Under the pieces are notes generated by a model. That model was not told the DNA's origin. It did no database searches and saw only the letters and a list, made by a program, of their open reading frames with translations. DNA of 36,772 nt from Albidovulum sp. (GTDB lineage Bacteria; Pseudomonadota; Alphaproteobacteria; Rhodobacterales; Rhodobacteraceae), in the NCBI RefSeq assembly GCF_008933605.1, contig NZ_WBUS01000017.1, positions 1 through 36,772 on the forward strand. The letters run 5' to 3'. The translations under genes and the position numbers were made by a program. Of this stretch, positions 1 to 7,836 are shown piece after piece; within the stretch, counting starts at the first letter, position 1, and the number at the start of each line of letters is the position of its first letter.

Positions 1-44
1 ATGGATTGAAGGTCGCGGGCGTTCTCGGCCGAATGGGTCGTCAC
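1..44 (-). CDS. Possible N-terminus of an unidentified protein, cut by the window edge
   Basis: On the minus strand a GTG at 44-42 is preceded by GGAGG with a 5-base spacer and opens a frame of 14 codons with strong G/C third positions, running off the left edge of the window. The visible residues (MTTHSAENARDLQS) do not identify a family. If real, the gene is divergent from the ABC exporter that starts near 236, so 45-235 would hold two promoters. Support is only the ribosome binding site and codon composition over a very short stretch, so this is tentative. Confidence 0.3.
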   Translation of the reverse strand, partial: MTTHSAENARDLQS

Positions 45-102
45 CTTGTCCTCCGTCTCCGTTGCGCCGGGGCCGGGCGTCGCCCTCAGCCTAGCCGCAA
101 GC

Positions 103-126
103 CCGCCCGGGCCGCAACCCGGGCGG
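103..126. repeat. GC-only inverted repeat in the intergenic region
   Basis: CCGCCCGGG (103-111) and CCCGGGCGG (118-126) are perfect 9-bp complementary arms around a 6-base loop. No T-run follows on either strand, so this is not an obvious intrinsic terminator. It sits between the possible divergent gene at 44 and the ABC exporter, and could be a leader hairpin, an operator or simply a product of the very high GC content. Confidence 0.4.
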
Positions 127-235
127 CGGGTTCCCGCGCCCTTGCCGCGACGCGGCCTGCGGCGTTGCCGCCCTTGCCCCGGGCTGCGCCTGCCCCTAAA
201 CCCCGGGCCTGAACCCCTGCCACCGGAGGATGGGC

Positions 236-2053
236 ATGGCACGACGGGACATGACGGCAGACGACAGGGCGGCGTCGAAGCGGCTGGATGCCCTCGGCGG
301 GCTCGGGCCCTTTCTTGCGCCCTATCGCGCCCTCGTCGTCATGGCCGGGGCAGCGCTCGTCCTCACGGCCTCGATCTCGCTCCTCCTGCCGGTGGCGGTG
401 CGCCGGGTCATCGACGGCTTCAACTCGGGCGCGGCCCTGCTCGACAGCTATTTCGCCGGTGCCATGGTCATCGCCGGCCTGCTCGCGATCGGCACAGGGG
501 CGCGCTACTACCTCGTCACCCGGCTCGGCGAGCGGGTCGTGGCCGACATCCGCAAGGCCGTCTTCGACCGCGTGATCGGGATGAGCCCGGCCTTCTACGA
601 GCGGATCTTGACCGGCGAGGTCGTGAGCCGCATCACCACCGACACGACGCTGATCCTGTCGGTCATCGGCTCCTCCGTCTCCGTTGCATTGCGGAACCTG
701 CTGATTCTGCTCGGCGCCATGGCGATGATGCTCTTGACCTCGGCCAAGCTCACCGGGCTCGTCCTTCTCATCGTGCCGGCGGTGATCGTGCCGATCATCA
801 CGCAGGGACGGCGGCTGAGACGCCTCAGCCGCGAGAACCAGGACTGGATCGCCGCCTCCTCCGGCTTGGCGTCCGAGGCGCTTTCGGCGGTGCAGACGGT
901 GCAGGCCTTCACCCACGAGACGGCCACGCGCGCCGACTTTTCGCGGGTGACGGAAGAAAGCTTCACCTCGGCGAAGGCCCGAATCCGTACGCGGGCGGCG
1001 ATGACCGTGATCGTCATCTTCCTCGTCTTCGCGGGCGTCGTCGGGGTGCTCTGGATCGGCGCGCGCGACGTGCGCGCGGGTGCGATGAGCCCGGGCGAGC
1101 TGGTGCAGTTCGTCATCTATGCCGTCATGGCGGCGGGATCGGTCGCCGCGCTGTCGGAAATCTGGGGCGAGCTGCAGCGCGCGGCCGGGGCGACGGAGCG
1201 GCTGGTGGAGCTTCTCGGGGCGACCGACAGCGTGCGCGACCCGGCGACACCGGTCAGCCTGCCGCGCCCCGCGAAGGGGGAGATCGTCTTCGACGGCGTG
1301 ACCTTCCATTATCCGACGCGCCCGGACCAGTCGGCCCTGGAGGGCGTTGACCTCCACGTCCGGCCGGGCGAGACGGTCGCGCTCGTCGGCCCCTCGGGCG
1401 CGGGCAAGACGACGGTGATCCAGCTTCTGCTGCGCTTCTACGACCCCGACCGGGGACGCATCACCATCGACGGTGTCGCTCTGCCCGACATGGCGCGGTC
1501 CGACTTCCGCCGCGCCGTCGCGCTGGTGCCGCAGGACCCGGTGATCTTTGCGGCCTCGGCACTTGAGAACATCCGCTACGGCCGGCCCGAGGCCACCGAT
1601 GCCGAGGTGGAGGCAGCGGCCCGCGCGGCGGCCGCGCACGAGTTCATCATGGCGCTGCCGGAGGGCTACGCGAGCTTCCTTGGCGAGCGGGGCGTCATGC
1701 TTTCGGGCGGGCAGAAGCAGCGCATCGCCATCGCCCGCGCGATCCTGCGCGACGCGCCGATCCTCCTCCTGGACGAGGCTACCTCGGCGCTCGATGCCGA
1801 AAGCGAACGCGCGGTGCAGCGTGCGGTGGACGAACTTGCCAGGGGCCGCACGACACTGATCGTCGCGCACCGGCTCGCCACGGTGAAGAAGGCCCATCGG
1901 ATCGTCGTCTTCGATGCCGGGCGGATCGTGGCGAGCGGCACCCACGACGACCTCGTGGCCGAGGGCGGCCTCTATGCGCGCCTCGCGCGGCTCCAGTTCA
2001 CCGAAGGGACCGGTGCGGCGAAGCAAGACGCTCCGGGCCGAACCCCGTCGTGA
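236..2053 (+). CDS. MsbA-like ABC exporter half-transporter (fused permease and ATPase)
   Basis: A 605-residue ABC exporter subunit that probably works as a homodimer in the inner membrane, using ATP to move a lipid, drug or other hydrophobic substrate outward. The N-terminal ~320 residues carry about six hydrophobic segments (ABC_membrane type), and the C-terminal part is a complete ATPase. Counting from an ATG at 230, Walker A GPSGAGKT is at 387-394, the signature LSGGQ at 491-495, Walker B ILLLDE at 511-516, followed by an H-loop IVAHRL. I prefer the ATG at 236 because GGAGG (225-229) abuts the ATG at 230 directly and leaves a normal 6-base spacer for 236. The length is usual for MsbA/LmrA-type half-transporters. 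The substrate cannot be told from sequence. The next gene, an acyl-CoA synthetase, is 112 bases away and may or may not be co-transcribed. Confidence 0.93.
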   Translation: MARRDMTADDRAASKRLDALGGLGPFLAPYRALVVMAGAALVLTASISLLLPVAVRRVIDGFNSGAALLDSYFAGAMVIAGLLAIGTGARYYLVTRLGERVVADIRKAVFDRVIGMSPAFYERILTGEVVSRITTDTTLILSVIGSSVSVALRNLLILLGAMAMMLLTSAKLTGLVLLIVPAVIVPIITQGRRLRRLSRENQDWIAASSGLASEALSAVQTVQAFTHETATRADFSRVTEESFTSAKARIRTRAAMTVIVIFLVFAGVVGVLWIGARDVRAGAMSPGELVQFVIYAVMAAGSVAALSEIWGELQRAAGATERLVELLGATDSVRDPATPVSLPRPAKGEIVFDGVTFHYPTRPDQSALEGVDLHVRPGETVALVGPSGAGKTTVIQLLLRFYDPDRGRITIDGVALPDMARSDFRRAVALVPQDPVIFAASALENIRYGRPEATDAEVEAAARAAAAHEFIMALPEGYASFLGERGVMLSGGQKQRIAIARAILRDAPILLLDEATSALDAESERAVQRAVDELARGRTTLIVAHRLATVKKAHRIVVFDAGRIVASGTHDDLVAEGGLYARLARLQFTEGTGAAKQDAPGRTPS

Positions 2054-2165
2054 CGCGGCGTCCCGGCCGGTGCGACCGGGCGTAGTTCTCTTGCCCGGAA
2101 CCGACTTTGCCCCCATCCTTGCGTGCAATGAGAGGCCCGTGGGAGCGGGCTAGGGGGAGGAGTTC

Positions 2166-4061
2166 ATGGGGAAGTTTTCAGGGGTTGCCGACCGTGATTC
2201 CGTCGAGCGCGAGATGCCTTACGGAGAGCGCGACCTTCCGGTCACGCTCTACCGGTTCCTGAGCCGCACGCGCGACGCCCACGGCGCCCGGCCGGCGATC
2301 AGTTTCCAGCTGCTTTCGGACCAGCGATCGAAGGCCGAGACCTGGACCTGGAACACGCTCCTCGGGAGGATCACCCAGGCCGCGAACCTCTTCCGCAGCC
2401 TGGGTGTCGGCGAAAGGGACACCGTCGCCTACCTCCTGCCCAACAGCCTCGAAACGGCCGCGGTCCTCCTCGGGGGGGCCGTCGCGGGCGTCGTCAATCC
2501 GATCAACCCGCTTCTCGACCCCGAGCAGATCGCCGCGATCCTGCGCGAGACGAAGGCGAAGGTGCTTGTCACGCTGAAGGCCTTTCCCAAGACCGATGTG
2601 CCGCAGAAGGCCGCGGCGGCGGTGGCGCTGGCCCCGAACGTCCAGACGGTGCTGGAGGTCGATCTGAACCGCTATCTCGCGCCGCCGAAGTCCTGGATCG
2701 TGCCCTTCGTCCGGCCGAAGAACCCCGCGATGCACAAGGCCCGCGTGCTCGATTTCGCGGCCGAATGCGCGCGCCAGCCCGCCGAAAGGCTGAGCTTCGC
2801 CGACAGCGCGGGCGACCGGGTCGCGGCCTACTTCCACACCGGCGGCACCACCGGCATGCCCAAGGTCGCGCAGCACAAGTACTCGGGCATGATCTACAAC
2901 GGCTGGCTGGGCGGCCGTTTGCTTTTCGACGAGACAGACGTGCTGATCTGCCCCTTGCCGCTCTTCCATGTCTTTGCGGCCTATCCGGTGCTAATGTCCG
3001 TGATCGCGTCTGGGGCGCACATGGTCATGCCGACGCCCGCGGGCTACCGCGGCGAAGGCGTCTTCGACAACTTCTGGAAGCTGATCGAGCGCTGGCGCGT
3101 GACCTTCCTGATCACGGTTCCCACGGCCATCGCCGCGCTGATGCAGCGCCCGGTCGACGCCGACGTCTCCTCGCTCAAGATCGCGATCTCGGGCTCGGCG
3201 CCCCTGCCGCTCGAACTCTACAACCGGTTCGAGAAGGCGACCGGCGTGCAGATCGCCGAGGGCTATGGCCTGACCGAGGCGACCTGCCTTGTCTCCTGCA
3301 ACCCGGTGGATGGCCGCAAGAAGGTCGGATCGGTCGGCGTTCCATTGCCCTATTGCCACGTCCGCATCCTGCACACGGACGCCAATGGCGGGGTCCTGAA
3401 GGAATGCGCGGTGGACGAGGTCGGCGAGATCTGCGTCTCCAACCCCGGCGTCTTCGAGGGGTCGACCTATACCGAGGTGGACAAGAACCGGGACCTCTTC
3501 GCCGAGGGCCGGTATCTCAGGACCGGCGACCTTGGCCGGATCGACTCCGACGGCTACCTCTGGATCACCGGACGGGCCAAGGATCTCATCATCCGCGGCG
3601 GCCACAACATCGACCCGGCCGAGATCGAGGAGGCGATGATGGGCCATCCCGCCGTGGCCTTCGTCGGCGCCGTCGGCCAGCCCGATGCCTTCGCCGGCGA
3701 ATTGCCCTGCGCCTATGTCGAGCTCGTCAAGGGCGCGGAGGCGACGGCCGAGGAACTCACGGAGTACGCACGGACCCACATCCACGAGCGTGCCGCCGTG
3801 CCGAAGCATGTCGAGATCCTGCCCGAGCTGCCGAAGACGGCGGTGGGAAAGATCTTCAAGCCCGACCTCAGGAAGCTCGCGATCCGGCGGGTCTACGACG
3901 CGGCGCTGGCCGAGGCGGGTCTTGCCGTGCGGGTGCGCGAGGTCTTCGAGGACAAGAAGCGCGGGCTCGTCGCGCGAATCGAGCGCACCGGGCCGGTGGA
4001 CAAGGAAGCGCTGAGGCACAAGCTGGGCGAGTTCACTCGGCCCTGGGACTGGGCCGAATAG
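2166..4061 (+). CDS. Acyl-CoA synthetase (AMP-forming, AMP-binding superfamily)
   Basis: A 631-residue adenylate-forming enzyme, predicted to activate a carboxylic (probably fatty) acid with ATP to an acyl-AMP and transfer the acyl group to CoA. The P-loop motif YFHTGGTTGMPK lies at about 222-233, GYGLTEAT at about 366-373, the hinge/ATP-binding TGDLG near 453, GRAKD near 469, and the C-terminal catalytic lysine in PKTAVGKIFK at K562. All motifs for both half-reactions are present. A strong ribosome binding site (GGGGGAGG, 2153-2160) precedes the ATG. It is related to the FadD/long-chain group, but the substrate range cannot be read from the sequence; a medium-chain or aromatic acid ligase is possible. 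No beta-oxidation genes are adjacent, so it may be a stand-alone unit. Confidence 0.9.
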   Translation: MGKFSGVADRDSVEREMPYGERDLPVTLYRFLSRTRDAHGARPAISFQLLSDQRSKAETWTWNTLLGRITQAANLFRSLGVGERDTVAYLLPNSLETAAVLLGGAVAGVVNPINPLLDPEQIAAILRETKAKVLVTLKAFPKTDVPQKAAAAVALAPNVQTVLEVDLNRYLAPPKSWIVPFVRPKNPAMHKARVLDFAAECARQPAERLSFADSAGDRVAAYFHTGGTTGMPKVAQHKYSGMIYNGWLGGRLLFDETDVLICPLPLFHVFAAYPVLMSVIASGAHMVMPTPAGYRGEGVFDNFWKLIERWRVTFLITVPTAIAALMQRPVDADVSSLKIAISGSAPLPLELYNRFEKATGVQIAEGYGLTEATCLVSCNPVDGRKKVGSVGVPLPYCHVRILHTDANGGVLKECAVDEVGEICVSNPGVFEGSTYTEVDKNRDLFAEGRYLRTGDLGRIDSDGYLWITGRAKDLIIRGGHNIDPAEIEEAMMGHPAVAFVGAVGQPDAFAGELPCAYVELVKGAEATAEELTEYARTHIHERAAVPKHVEILPELPKTAVGKIFKPDLRKLAIRRVYDAALAEAGLAVRVREVFEDKKRGLVARIERTGPVDKEALRHKLGEFTRPWDWAE

Positions 4062-4139
4062 CCCCGGAGGCCCGCGCCGCTTCGGACATGCCGCCACGCG
4101 GAAGCCGCGACGGCCGCGCGGCTGGTCGCCCGAGGCGTT

Positions 4140-4167
4140 TTGTCCAGCGTTTCGTGGGAATTATGCG
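4140..4167 (+). promoter_or_regulatory. Possible sigma-70 promoter of the Tad-like pair
   Basis: TTGTCC (4140-4145) and TATGCG (4162-4167) are separated by 16 bases in a locally AT-richer stretch upstream of the TadE-like gene. The match to TTGACA/TATAAT is moderate. The phased GCCGC repeats begin just downstream of the -10-like element, which would suit repression if the promoter is real. Confidence 0.25.
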
Positions 4168-4172
4168 GCGTA

Positions 4173-4221
4173 GCTGCCACCCTGCCGCAATTTCGCCGCA
4201 TTCCGGCCGTTGAATTGTCGC
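4173..4221 (+). promoter_or_regulatory. 11-bp-phased GCCGC direct repeats, possible response-regulator site
   Basis: GCTGC at 4173, GCCGCAATT at 4184, GCCGCATT at 4195 and GCCGTT at 4206 start exactly 11 bases apart, followed by ATTGTCGC at 4214-4221. A closely related block (GCCGCAATT at 15546, GCCGCGTT at 15557, ATTGTCGC at 15573) lies before the polysaccharide gene at 15662. Direct repeats one helical turn apart are typical of sites for OmpR/PhoB-family response regulators. The regulator is not identified. Confidence 0.45.
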
Positions 4222-4258
4222 TGGGGGCGCAACGGCAGGCTGGAACAACCGGTCGCCG

Positions 4259-4687
4259 ATGACGGGAATGGTGACAATGCGCTGCCTTCGCTTCCTTGCC
4301 GGTCGTATCGCGTGCTTTGTTCGGTCCGAATCCGGCGCCGCGACGGTCGAGGCCGTGCTGTGGCTGCCGATGTTCGTGATGATCGTCGCGCTTCTGGCCG
4401 ACGTCTCGATGATGTTTCACGGCCAGTCGCGGCTTCTGCGCGTGGCCCAGGACGCCAACCGCAACCTGTCGATAGGTCGGCTGAAGGACGAGGCTGCCAC
4501 CCAGGCCTTTGTCATTGCGCATCTGTCGAACGTGAGCCCGCACACGATGGCGGCCACCAGTGTCACGGCAGGCCTGATCACCACGACGGTCAGCGTGCCG
4601 CTGAACGACCTCGACCTCTTCGGCATCGCCAAGATCTTCTCTGGCGCCCGGATGACGGTTCAGGCCGAGCATCTGATGGAGAACTGA
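4259..4687 (+). CDS. TadE-like pilus-assembly/membrane protein
   Basis: A 142-residue small protein with one N-terminal membrane segment (about residues 28-52, beginning with GAATVEAVLWLP) directly after a short basic leader. This is the TadE/TadG-like layout: a conserved glutamate at the start of the helix and a short periplasmic domain. TadE-family proteins are pseudopilins or assembly proteins of Flp/Tad secretion systems. In-frame ATGs at 4259, 4268 and 4277 are all possible starts; GGGA upstream of 4277 gives it a usable spacer, so the true protein may be 6 residues shorter. It is followed after 3 bases by a TadG-like gene, so the two are almost certainly co-transcribed. No Tad ATPase, secretin or Flp pilin is in the window, so a role in pilus assembly is inference. 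Confidence 0.75.
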   Translation: MTGMVTMRCLRFLAGRIACFVRSESGAATVEAVLWLPMFVMIVALLADVSMMFHGQSRLLRVAQDANRNLSIGRLKDEAATQAFVIAHLSNVSPHTMAATSVTAGLITTTVSVPLNDLDLFGIAKIFSGARMTVQAEHLMEN

Positions 4688-4690
4688 GCC

Positions 4691-6058
4691 ATGGTCACCC
4701 CGAAGGTCTCCGCCGCCGTCCTCCGCTTCCTCTCGCGTGAGGAGGGCGGCATCACCGCCCTGAGCCTTCAGGTCTTCATGGCCTCGCTCGTCCTCGGCGG
4801 CCTCGCGCTCGACTTCGGCAACGGCGTCGCCTCGAAGACACAGTTGCAGGTCGCGGCCGATGCCGCCGCCCATGCCGCGATCTACACCCGCGAACTCCGC
4901 AGCCCCGAAGAGGCGAAGGCCGCCGCGCTGCAGATCGCGGCGCTGAACATGCCGGGCGGCAAGTACGGCAATGTCCTCACGACAGAGGACATCAAGTTCG
5001 GCCGCTGGAAACCTGACACCCAGGTTTTCACCGTCGACGATGCGAACGCGCGCGACGCGGTAATGGTGGCGGTCAAGCGGCACAAGGCGAAGGGCAACGG
5101 TGTCTCCACCTACCTGCTCGGCCTCGTCGGCTTCACCGCGTGGGACGTCACCTCCGAGACGGTGTTCGAAACCTACTATCCGACGTGCTTCCGCGAGGGC
5201 TTCGTGGCGCAGGACCGGGTCGACATGCAGTCGAACGGCCACTTCACGTCCGGCTTCTGCATCCACTCGCAGAACCATGTCTCGGTCAGTTCCAACAACA
5301 CCTTCGAACCGGGCGTCGTAGTGTCGATGCCCGACAAGCGGGACATCGAACTGCCGAGTTCCGGCTTCACGAGCAACACCGGGCTTCAACCCGCATTGCG
5401 CGACGGGTCGTACCAGATCCGCATCCTGAACCGGATCGACGACATCATCCGCGGCATCGAGACCGACCCCTTCGATCCGCAGGTCGGGATCATGGCACAG
5501 GGCTCGCAGTACTATCGATCCTACATCACCAATGCCTCGCCGGTGACGATCAAGGCGCAGGGCGCGACCTCGCTCGACTCCGCGAAGTTCAAGACCGGCC
5601 GCATCCATGTCATGGACTGCAAGAACGACCAGAGCCACAAGCAGATCGGCGCGGGCTTCAGCCTGGTGAACATGGTGCTGGTCACGGATTGCAGGCTGCA
5701 GTTCGCCGCCGGCGCGGTGATCGAGAACGCGGTGATCGTCACCAAGAACACCGACCCGAAGTCGTTCTATGCTTCCTCCGACATCGTCATCGGCAAGGAC
5801 GACAACTGTGCGGAGGGTGGCGACGTGCAGATGGTGACGCTGGGCGGCGTCGAGTTCGCGGCGAAGGTCAACATCTACGGCAGCCAGATCCTTGCGGCGG
5901 GCGATATCTCGATGACGGCCAATGCCGACGGGATCGAGGGCGTCGCGCTCGTCTCGGGCGGCAAGCTCGACGTCACCTCGAACGGAGCCTTCGGCTTCTG
6001 CGACGGCGCCGGGATGAACAACAACTACGCCGCGGCCTACTTCCGCCTCGCGCGCTGA
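4691..6058 (+). CDS. TadG-like protein with long repetitive ectodomain
   Basis: A 455-residue protein with one N-terminal membrane anchor (about 21-42, GGITALSLQVFMASLVLG) followed by a KTQLQVAADAAAHAA segment at about 49-63, the signature of the TadE/TadG-like N-terminal domain. From about residue 170 to the C-terminus the chain is rich in Asn, Gly, Ser and Val in irregular beta-like stretches with several cysteines (for example TCF, GFC, MDC, TDC, NCA, FCD). By eye this resembles a beta-helix or polymer-forming repeat rather than the von Willebrand domain of many TadG proteins. It is probably exported and anchored in the inner membrane or incorporated in a surface structure. It starts 3 bases after the TadE-like gene and is followed by a strong terminator at 6120-6150. 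Function beyond the family assignment is unknown. Confidence 0.72.
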   Translation: MVTPKVSAAVLRFLSREEGGITALSLQVFMASLVLGGLALDFGNGVASKTQLQVAADAAAHAAIYTRELRSPEEAKAAALQIAALNMPGGKYGNVLTTEDIKFGRWKPDTQVFTVDDANARDAVMVAVKRHKAKGNGVSTYLLGLVGFTAWDVTSETVFETYYPTCFREGFVAQDRVDMQSNGHFTSGFCIHSQNHVSVSSNNTFEPGVVVSMPDKRDIELPSSGFTSNTGLQPALRDGSYQIRILNRIDDIIRGIETDPFDPQVGIMAQGSQYYRSYITNASPVTIKAQGATSLDSAKFKTGRIHVMDCKNDQSHKQIGAGFSLVNMVLVTDCRLQFAAGAVIENAVIVTKNTDPKSFYASSDIVIGKDDNCAEGGDVQMVTLGGVEFAAKVNIYGSQILAAGDISMTANADGIEGVALVSGGKLDVTSNGAFGFCDGAGMNNNYAAAYFRLAR

Positions 6059-6119
6059 GATCCCGCGTCCCGGCCCCGCCGTGGGCCGTGGGCCTCCCCC
6101 GACGGCAATTCGGCGCCTG

Positions 6120-6150
6120 CCCGGCCGGTCGCCCAACCGGCCGGGTTTTT
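6120..6150 (+). terminator. Intrinsic terminator after the Tad-like pair
   Basis: Perfect 10-bp stem CCCGGCCGGT (6120-6129) with ACCGGCCGGG (6136-6145), 6-base loop, followed at once by five T (6146-6150). It closes the 4259-6058 unit and separates it from the sarcosine oxidase operon. Confidence 0.9.
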
Positions 6151-6167
6151 GCACCCTCGGCCGTCCA

Positions 6168-6184
6168 GCGACACATTCTGTCGC
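6168..6184. promoter_or_regulatory. GCGACA-N5-TGTCGC inverted repeat upstream of soxB
   Basis: GCGACA (6168-6173) and TGTCGC (6179-6184) are perfect complementary 6-base arms with a 5-base spacer, about 95 bases before the soxB start and just after the terminator of the preceding unit. The half-sites resemble the GCGNC...GNCGC arms described for the RegA/PrrA/ActR redox regulators with variable spacing, but a TetR- or GntR-type operator is equally possible. Confidence 0.4.
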
Positions 6185-6278
6185 GGAAAGGCGCGGCAAG
6201 CCCGCTTGGGCGTTGAAATCTGCTGTCCGGGACGGTTCACTGCCAGAGGGGCAGGGCGGTCCGCGAACGGAGGGGGCG

Positions 6279-7529
6279 ATGCGCTATTCGGGGCTCAGGG
6301 TCATCCGCGAGGGGCTCTCGGGCAACAGGGGCTGGACGCCCGCATGGCGCGACCCCGCGCCGAAGGAGGAATACGAGGTCGTCATCATCGGCGGCGGCGG
6401 GCATGGTCTGTCCACCGCCTACTACCTTGCGAAGAACCACGGCATCACCAACGTCGCCGTGCTCGAAAAGGGTTATCTCGGTGGCGGCAACGTGGGCCGC
6501 AACACGACGATCGTGCGCGCCAACTACTTCTTGCCCGGCAACCAGGAGTTCTACTCCCATTCGCTGAAGCTCTGGGAGGGGCTGGAGGCGGAGCTGAATT
6601 ACAACGTGATGCATTCGCAGCGCGGCCTCATCAACCTCTTCCACTCCGACGGCCAGCGCGACGCCTTTGCGCGGCGCGGCAACGCGATGATCAACCAGGG
6701 CGACGACGCCGAGCTTCTCGACCGCGAGGGGGTGCGGCGGTATCTGCCATATCTCGATTTCGAACAGACCCGCTTCCCGATCTATGGCGGCCTTCTGCAC
6801 CGCCGCGGTGGCACGGCGCGCCACGACGCCGTGGCCTGGGGCTATGCGCGGGGCGCAGACCGGCGCGGCGTCGACCTGATCCAGAACTGCGAGGTGACGG
6901 GAATCGACATCGTGGATGGCCGGGTGCGCGGCGTCCAGACCACGCGCGGCCCGATCCGCGCAAAGAAGGTCGGAATCGTCGTCGCAGGGCGGTCAGGCCA
7001 GGTTGCGGCGATGGCGGGCATCCGGCTGCCGATCGAGAGCCACGTCCTCCAGGCATTCGTGACCGAGGGGCTGAAGCCGGTGATCGACCATGTGGTAAGT
7101 TTCGGCATGGGCCATTTCTACATCTCGCAGAGCGACAAGGGGGGGCTCGTCTTCGGCGGCGACCTTGACTTCTACGCCTCCTACGCGGCGCGGGGGAACC
7201 TGCCGATGGTGGAGCATGTGATGGAGGCGGGCATGACGCTGATGCCGATGATCGGCAAGGCGAAGGTGCTGCGCAGCTGGGGCGGCATCATGGACATGAC
7301 GCCGGACGGCTCGCCGATCATCGACAGGACCGATGTCGGCGGGCTCTACATCGACTGCGGCTGGAACTACGGCGGCTTCAAGGCGGTGCCGGCCTCGGGC
7401 TGGTGCATGGCGCATCTGATGGCGACCGGAGACCCCCACCCCGTCGCCCGCCGTTTCCGTCTCGACCGTTTCCTGACCGGGCACATCCTCGACGAGGAAG
7501 GCACCGGCAGCCAGCACAACCTGCACTGA
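6279..7529 (+). CDS. soxB: Sarcosine oxidase, beta subunit
   Basis: The 416-residue beta subunit of heterotetrameric sarcosine oxidase, a cytoplasmic flavoenzyme that demethylates sarcosine to glycine with formation of hydrogen peroxide and formaldehyde or methylene-tetrahydrofolate. The FAD-binding GGGGHG motif is at about 38-43 within a DAO-type Rossmann fold, and GLLHRRGG places a histidine at 174, the position expected for the covalently bound FMN of this subunit. The start ATG at 6279 is supported by GGAGG (6269-6273) with a 5-base spacer and by the usual family length; the frame is open further upstream but that part has no family resemblance. First gene of soxBDAG; soxD follows after 10 bases. 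Confidence 0.96.
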   Translation: MRYSGLRVIREGLSGNRGWTPAWRDPAPKEEYEVVIIGGGGHGLSTAYYLAKNHGITNVAVLEKGYLGGGNVGRNTTIVRANYFLPGNQEFYSHSLKLWEGLEAELNYNVMHSQRGLINLFHSDGQRDAFARRGNAMINQGDDAELLDREGVRRYLPYLDFEQTRFPIYGGLLHRRGGTARHDAVAWGYARGADRRGVDLIQNCEVTGIDIVDGRVRGVQTTRGPIRAKKVGIVVAGRSGQVAAMAGIRLPIESHVLQAFVTEGLKPVIDHVVSFGMGHFYISQSDKGGLVFGGDLDFYASYAARGNLPMVEHVMEAGMTLMPMIGKAKVLRSWGGIMDMTPDGSPIIDRTDVGGLYIDCGWNYGGFKAVPASGWCMAHLMATGDPHPVARRFRLDRFLTGHILDEEGTGSQHNLH

Positions 7530-7539
7530 GGGACCACCG

Positions 7540-7836
7540 ATGAGGCTGACCTGCCCCCTCTGCGGCGAGCGCGACCGGCGCGAGTTCACCTACTACGGCG
7601 CGGCGGTGTATGCCGACCGCCCCCACGCCGGCGCCGGACCGGATGCCTGGGACGACTACCTCCACCTGCGCGACAATCCCGCCGGCGAGACCCGCGATCT
7701 CTGGTACCACGAGCTTGGTTGTTCGGCCTGGATCGAGGTCACGCGCAACACGGTCACGCACACGATCACCGCGACTCGGCTTGTCGCGGAACGCGAGCGC
7801 CCGGCGAAGCCGAAGGGCAGGGGACGGCGGGCATGA
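7540..7836 (+). CDS. soxD: Sarcosine oxidase, delta subunit
   Basis: A 98-residue zinc-binding small subunit of heterotetrameric sarcosine oxidase. The likely zinc ligands are C5 and C8 (CPLC near the N-terminus) plus H57 and C61 (YHELGC), which fits the Cys3-His zinc site known for this subunit. The tail is strongly basic (KPKGRGRR). It sits between soxB and soxA in the conserved order, and its stop overlaps the soxA start in an ATGA arrangement, indicating translational coupling. Confidence 0.95.
   Translation: MRLTCPLCGERDRREFTYYGAAVYADRPHAGAGPDAWDDYLHLRDNPAGETRDLWYHELGCSAWIEVTRNTVTHTITATRLVAERERPAKPKGRGRRA

Noticed and set aside
86-2128. A 680-residue open frame on the minus strand opposite the ABC exporter
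   Set aside because: Its composition is Arg/His/Asp/Gly-rich and it lies exactly antisense to an ABC exporter with all motifs. Stop codons are rare in this frame at high GC.
3893-6199. A 768-residue open frame on the minus strand opposite the acyl-CoA synthetase end and Tad-like genes
   Set aside because: It crosses two real genes and a terminator, and its sequence is His/Arg/Asp-rich with no recognisable domain.
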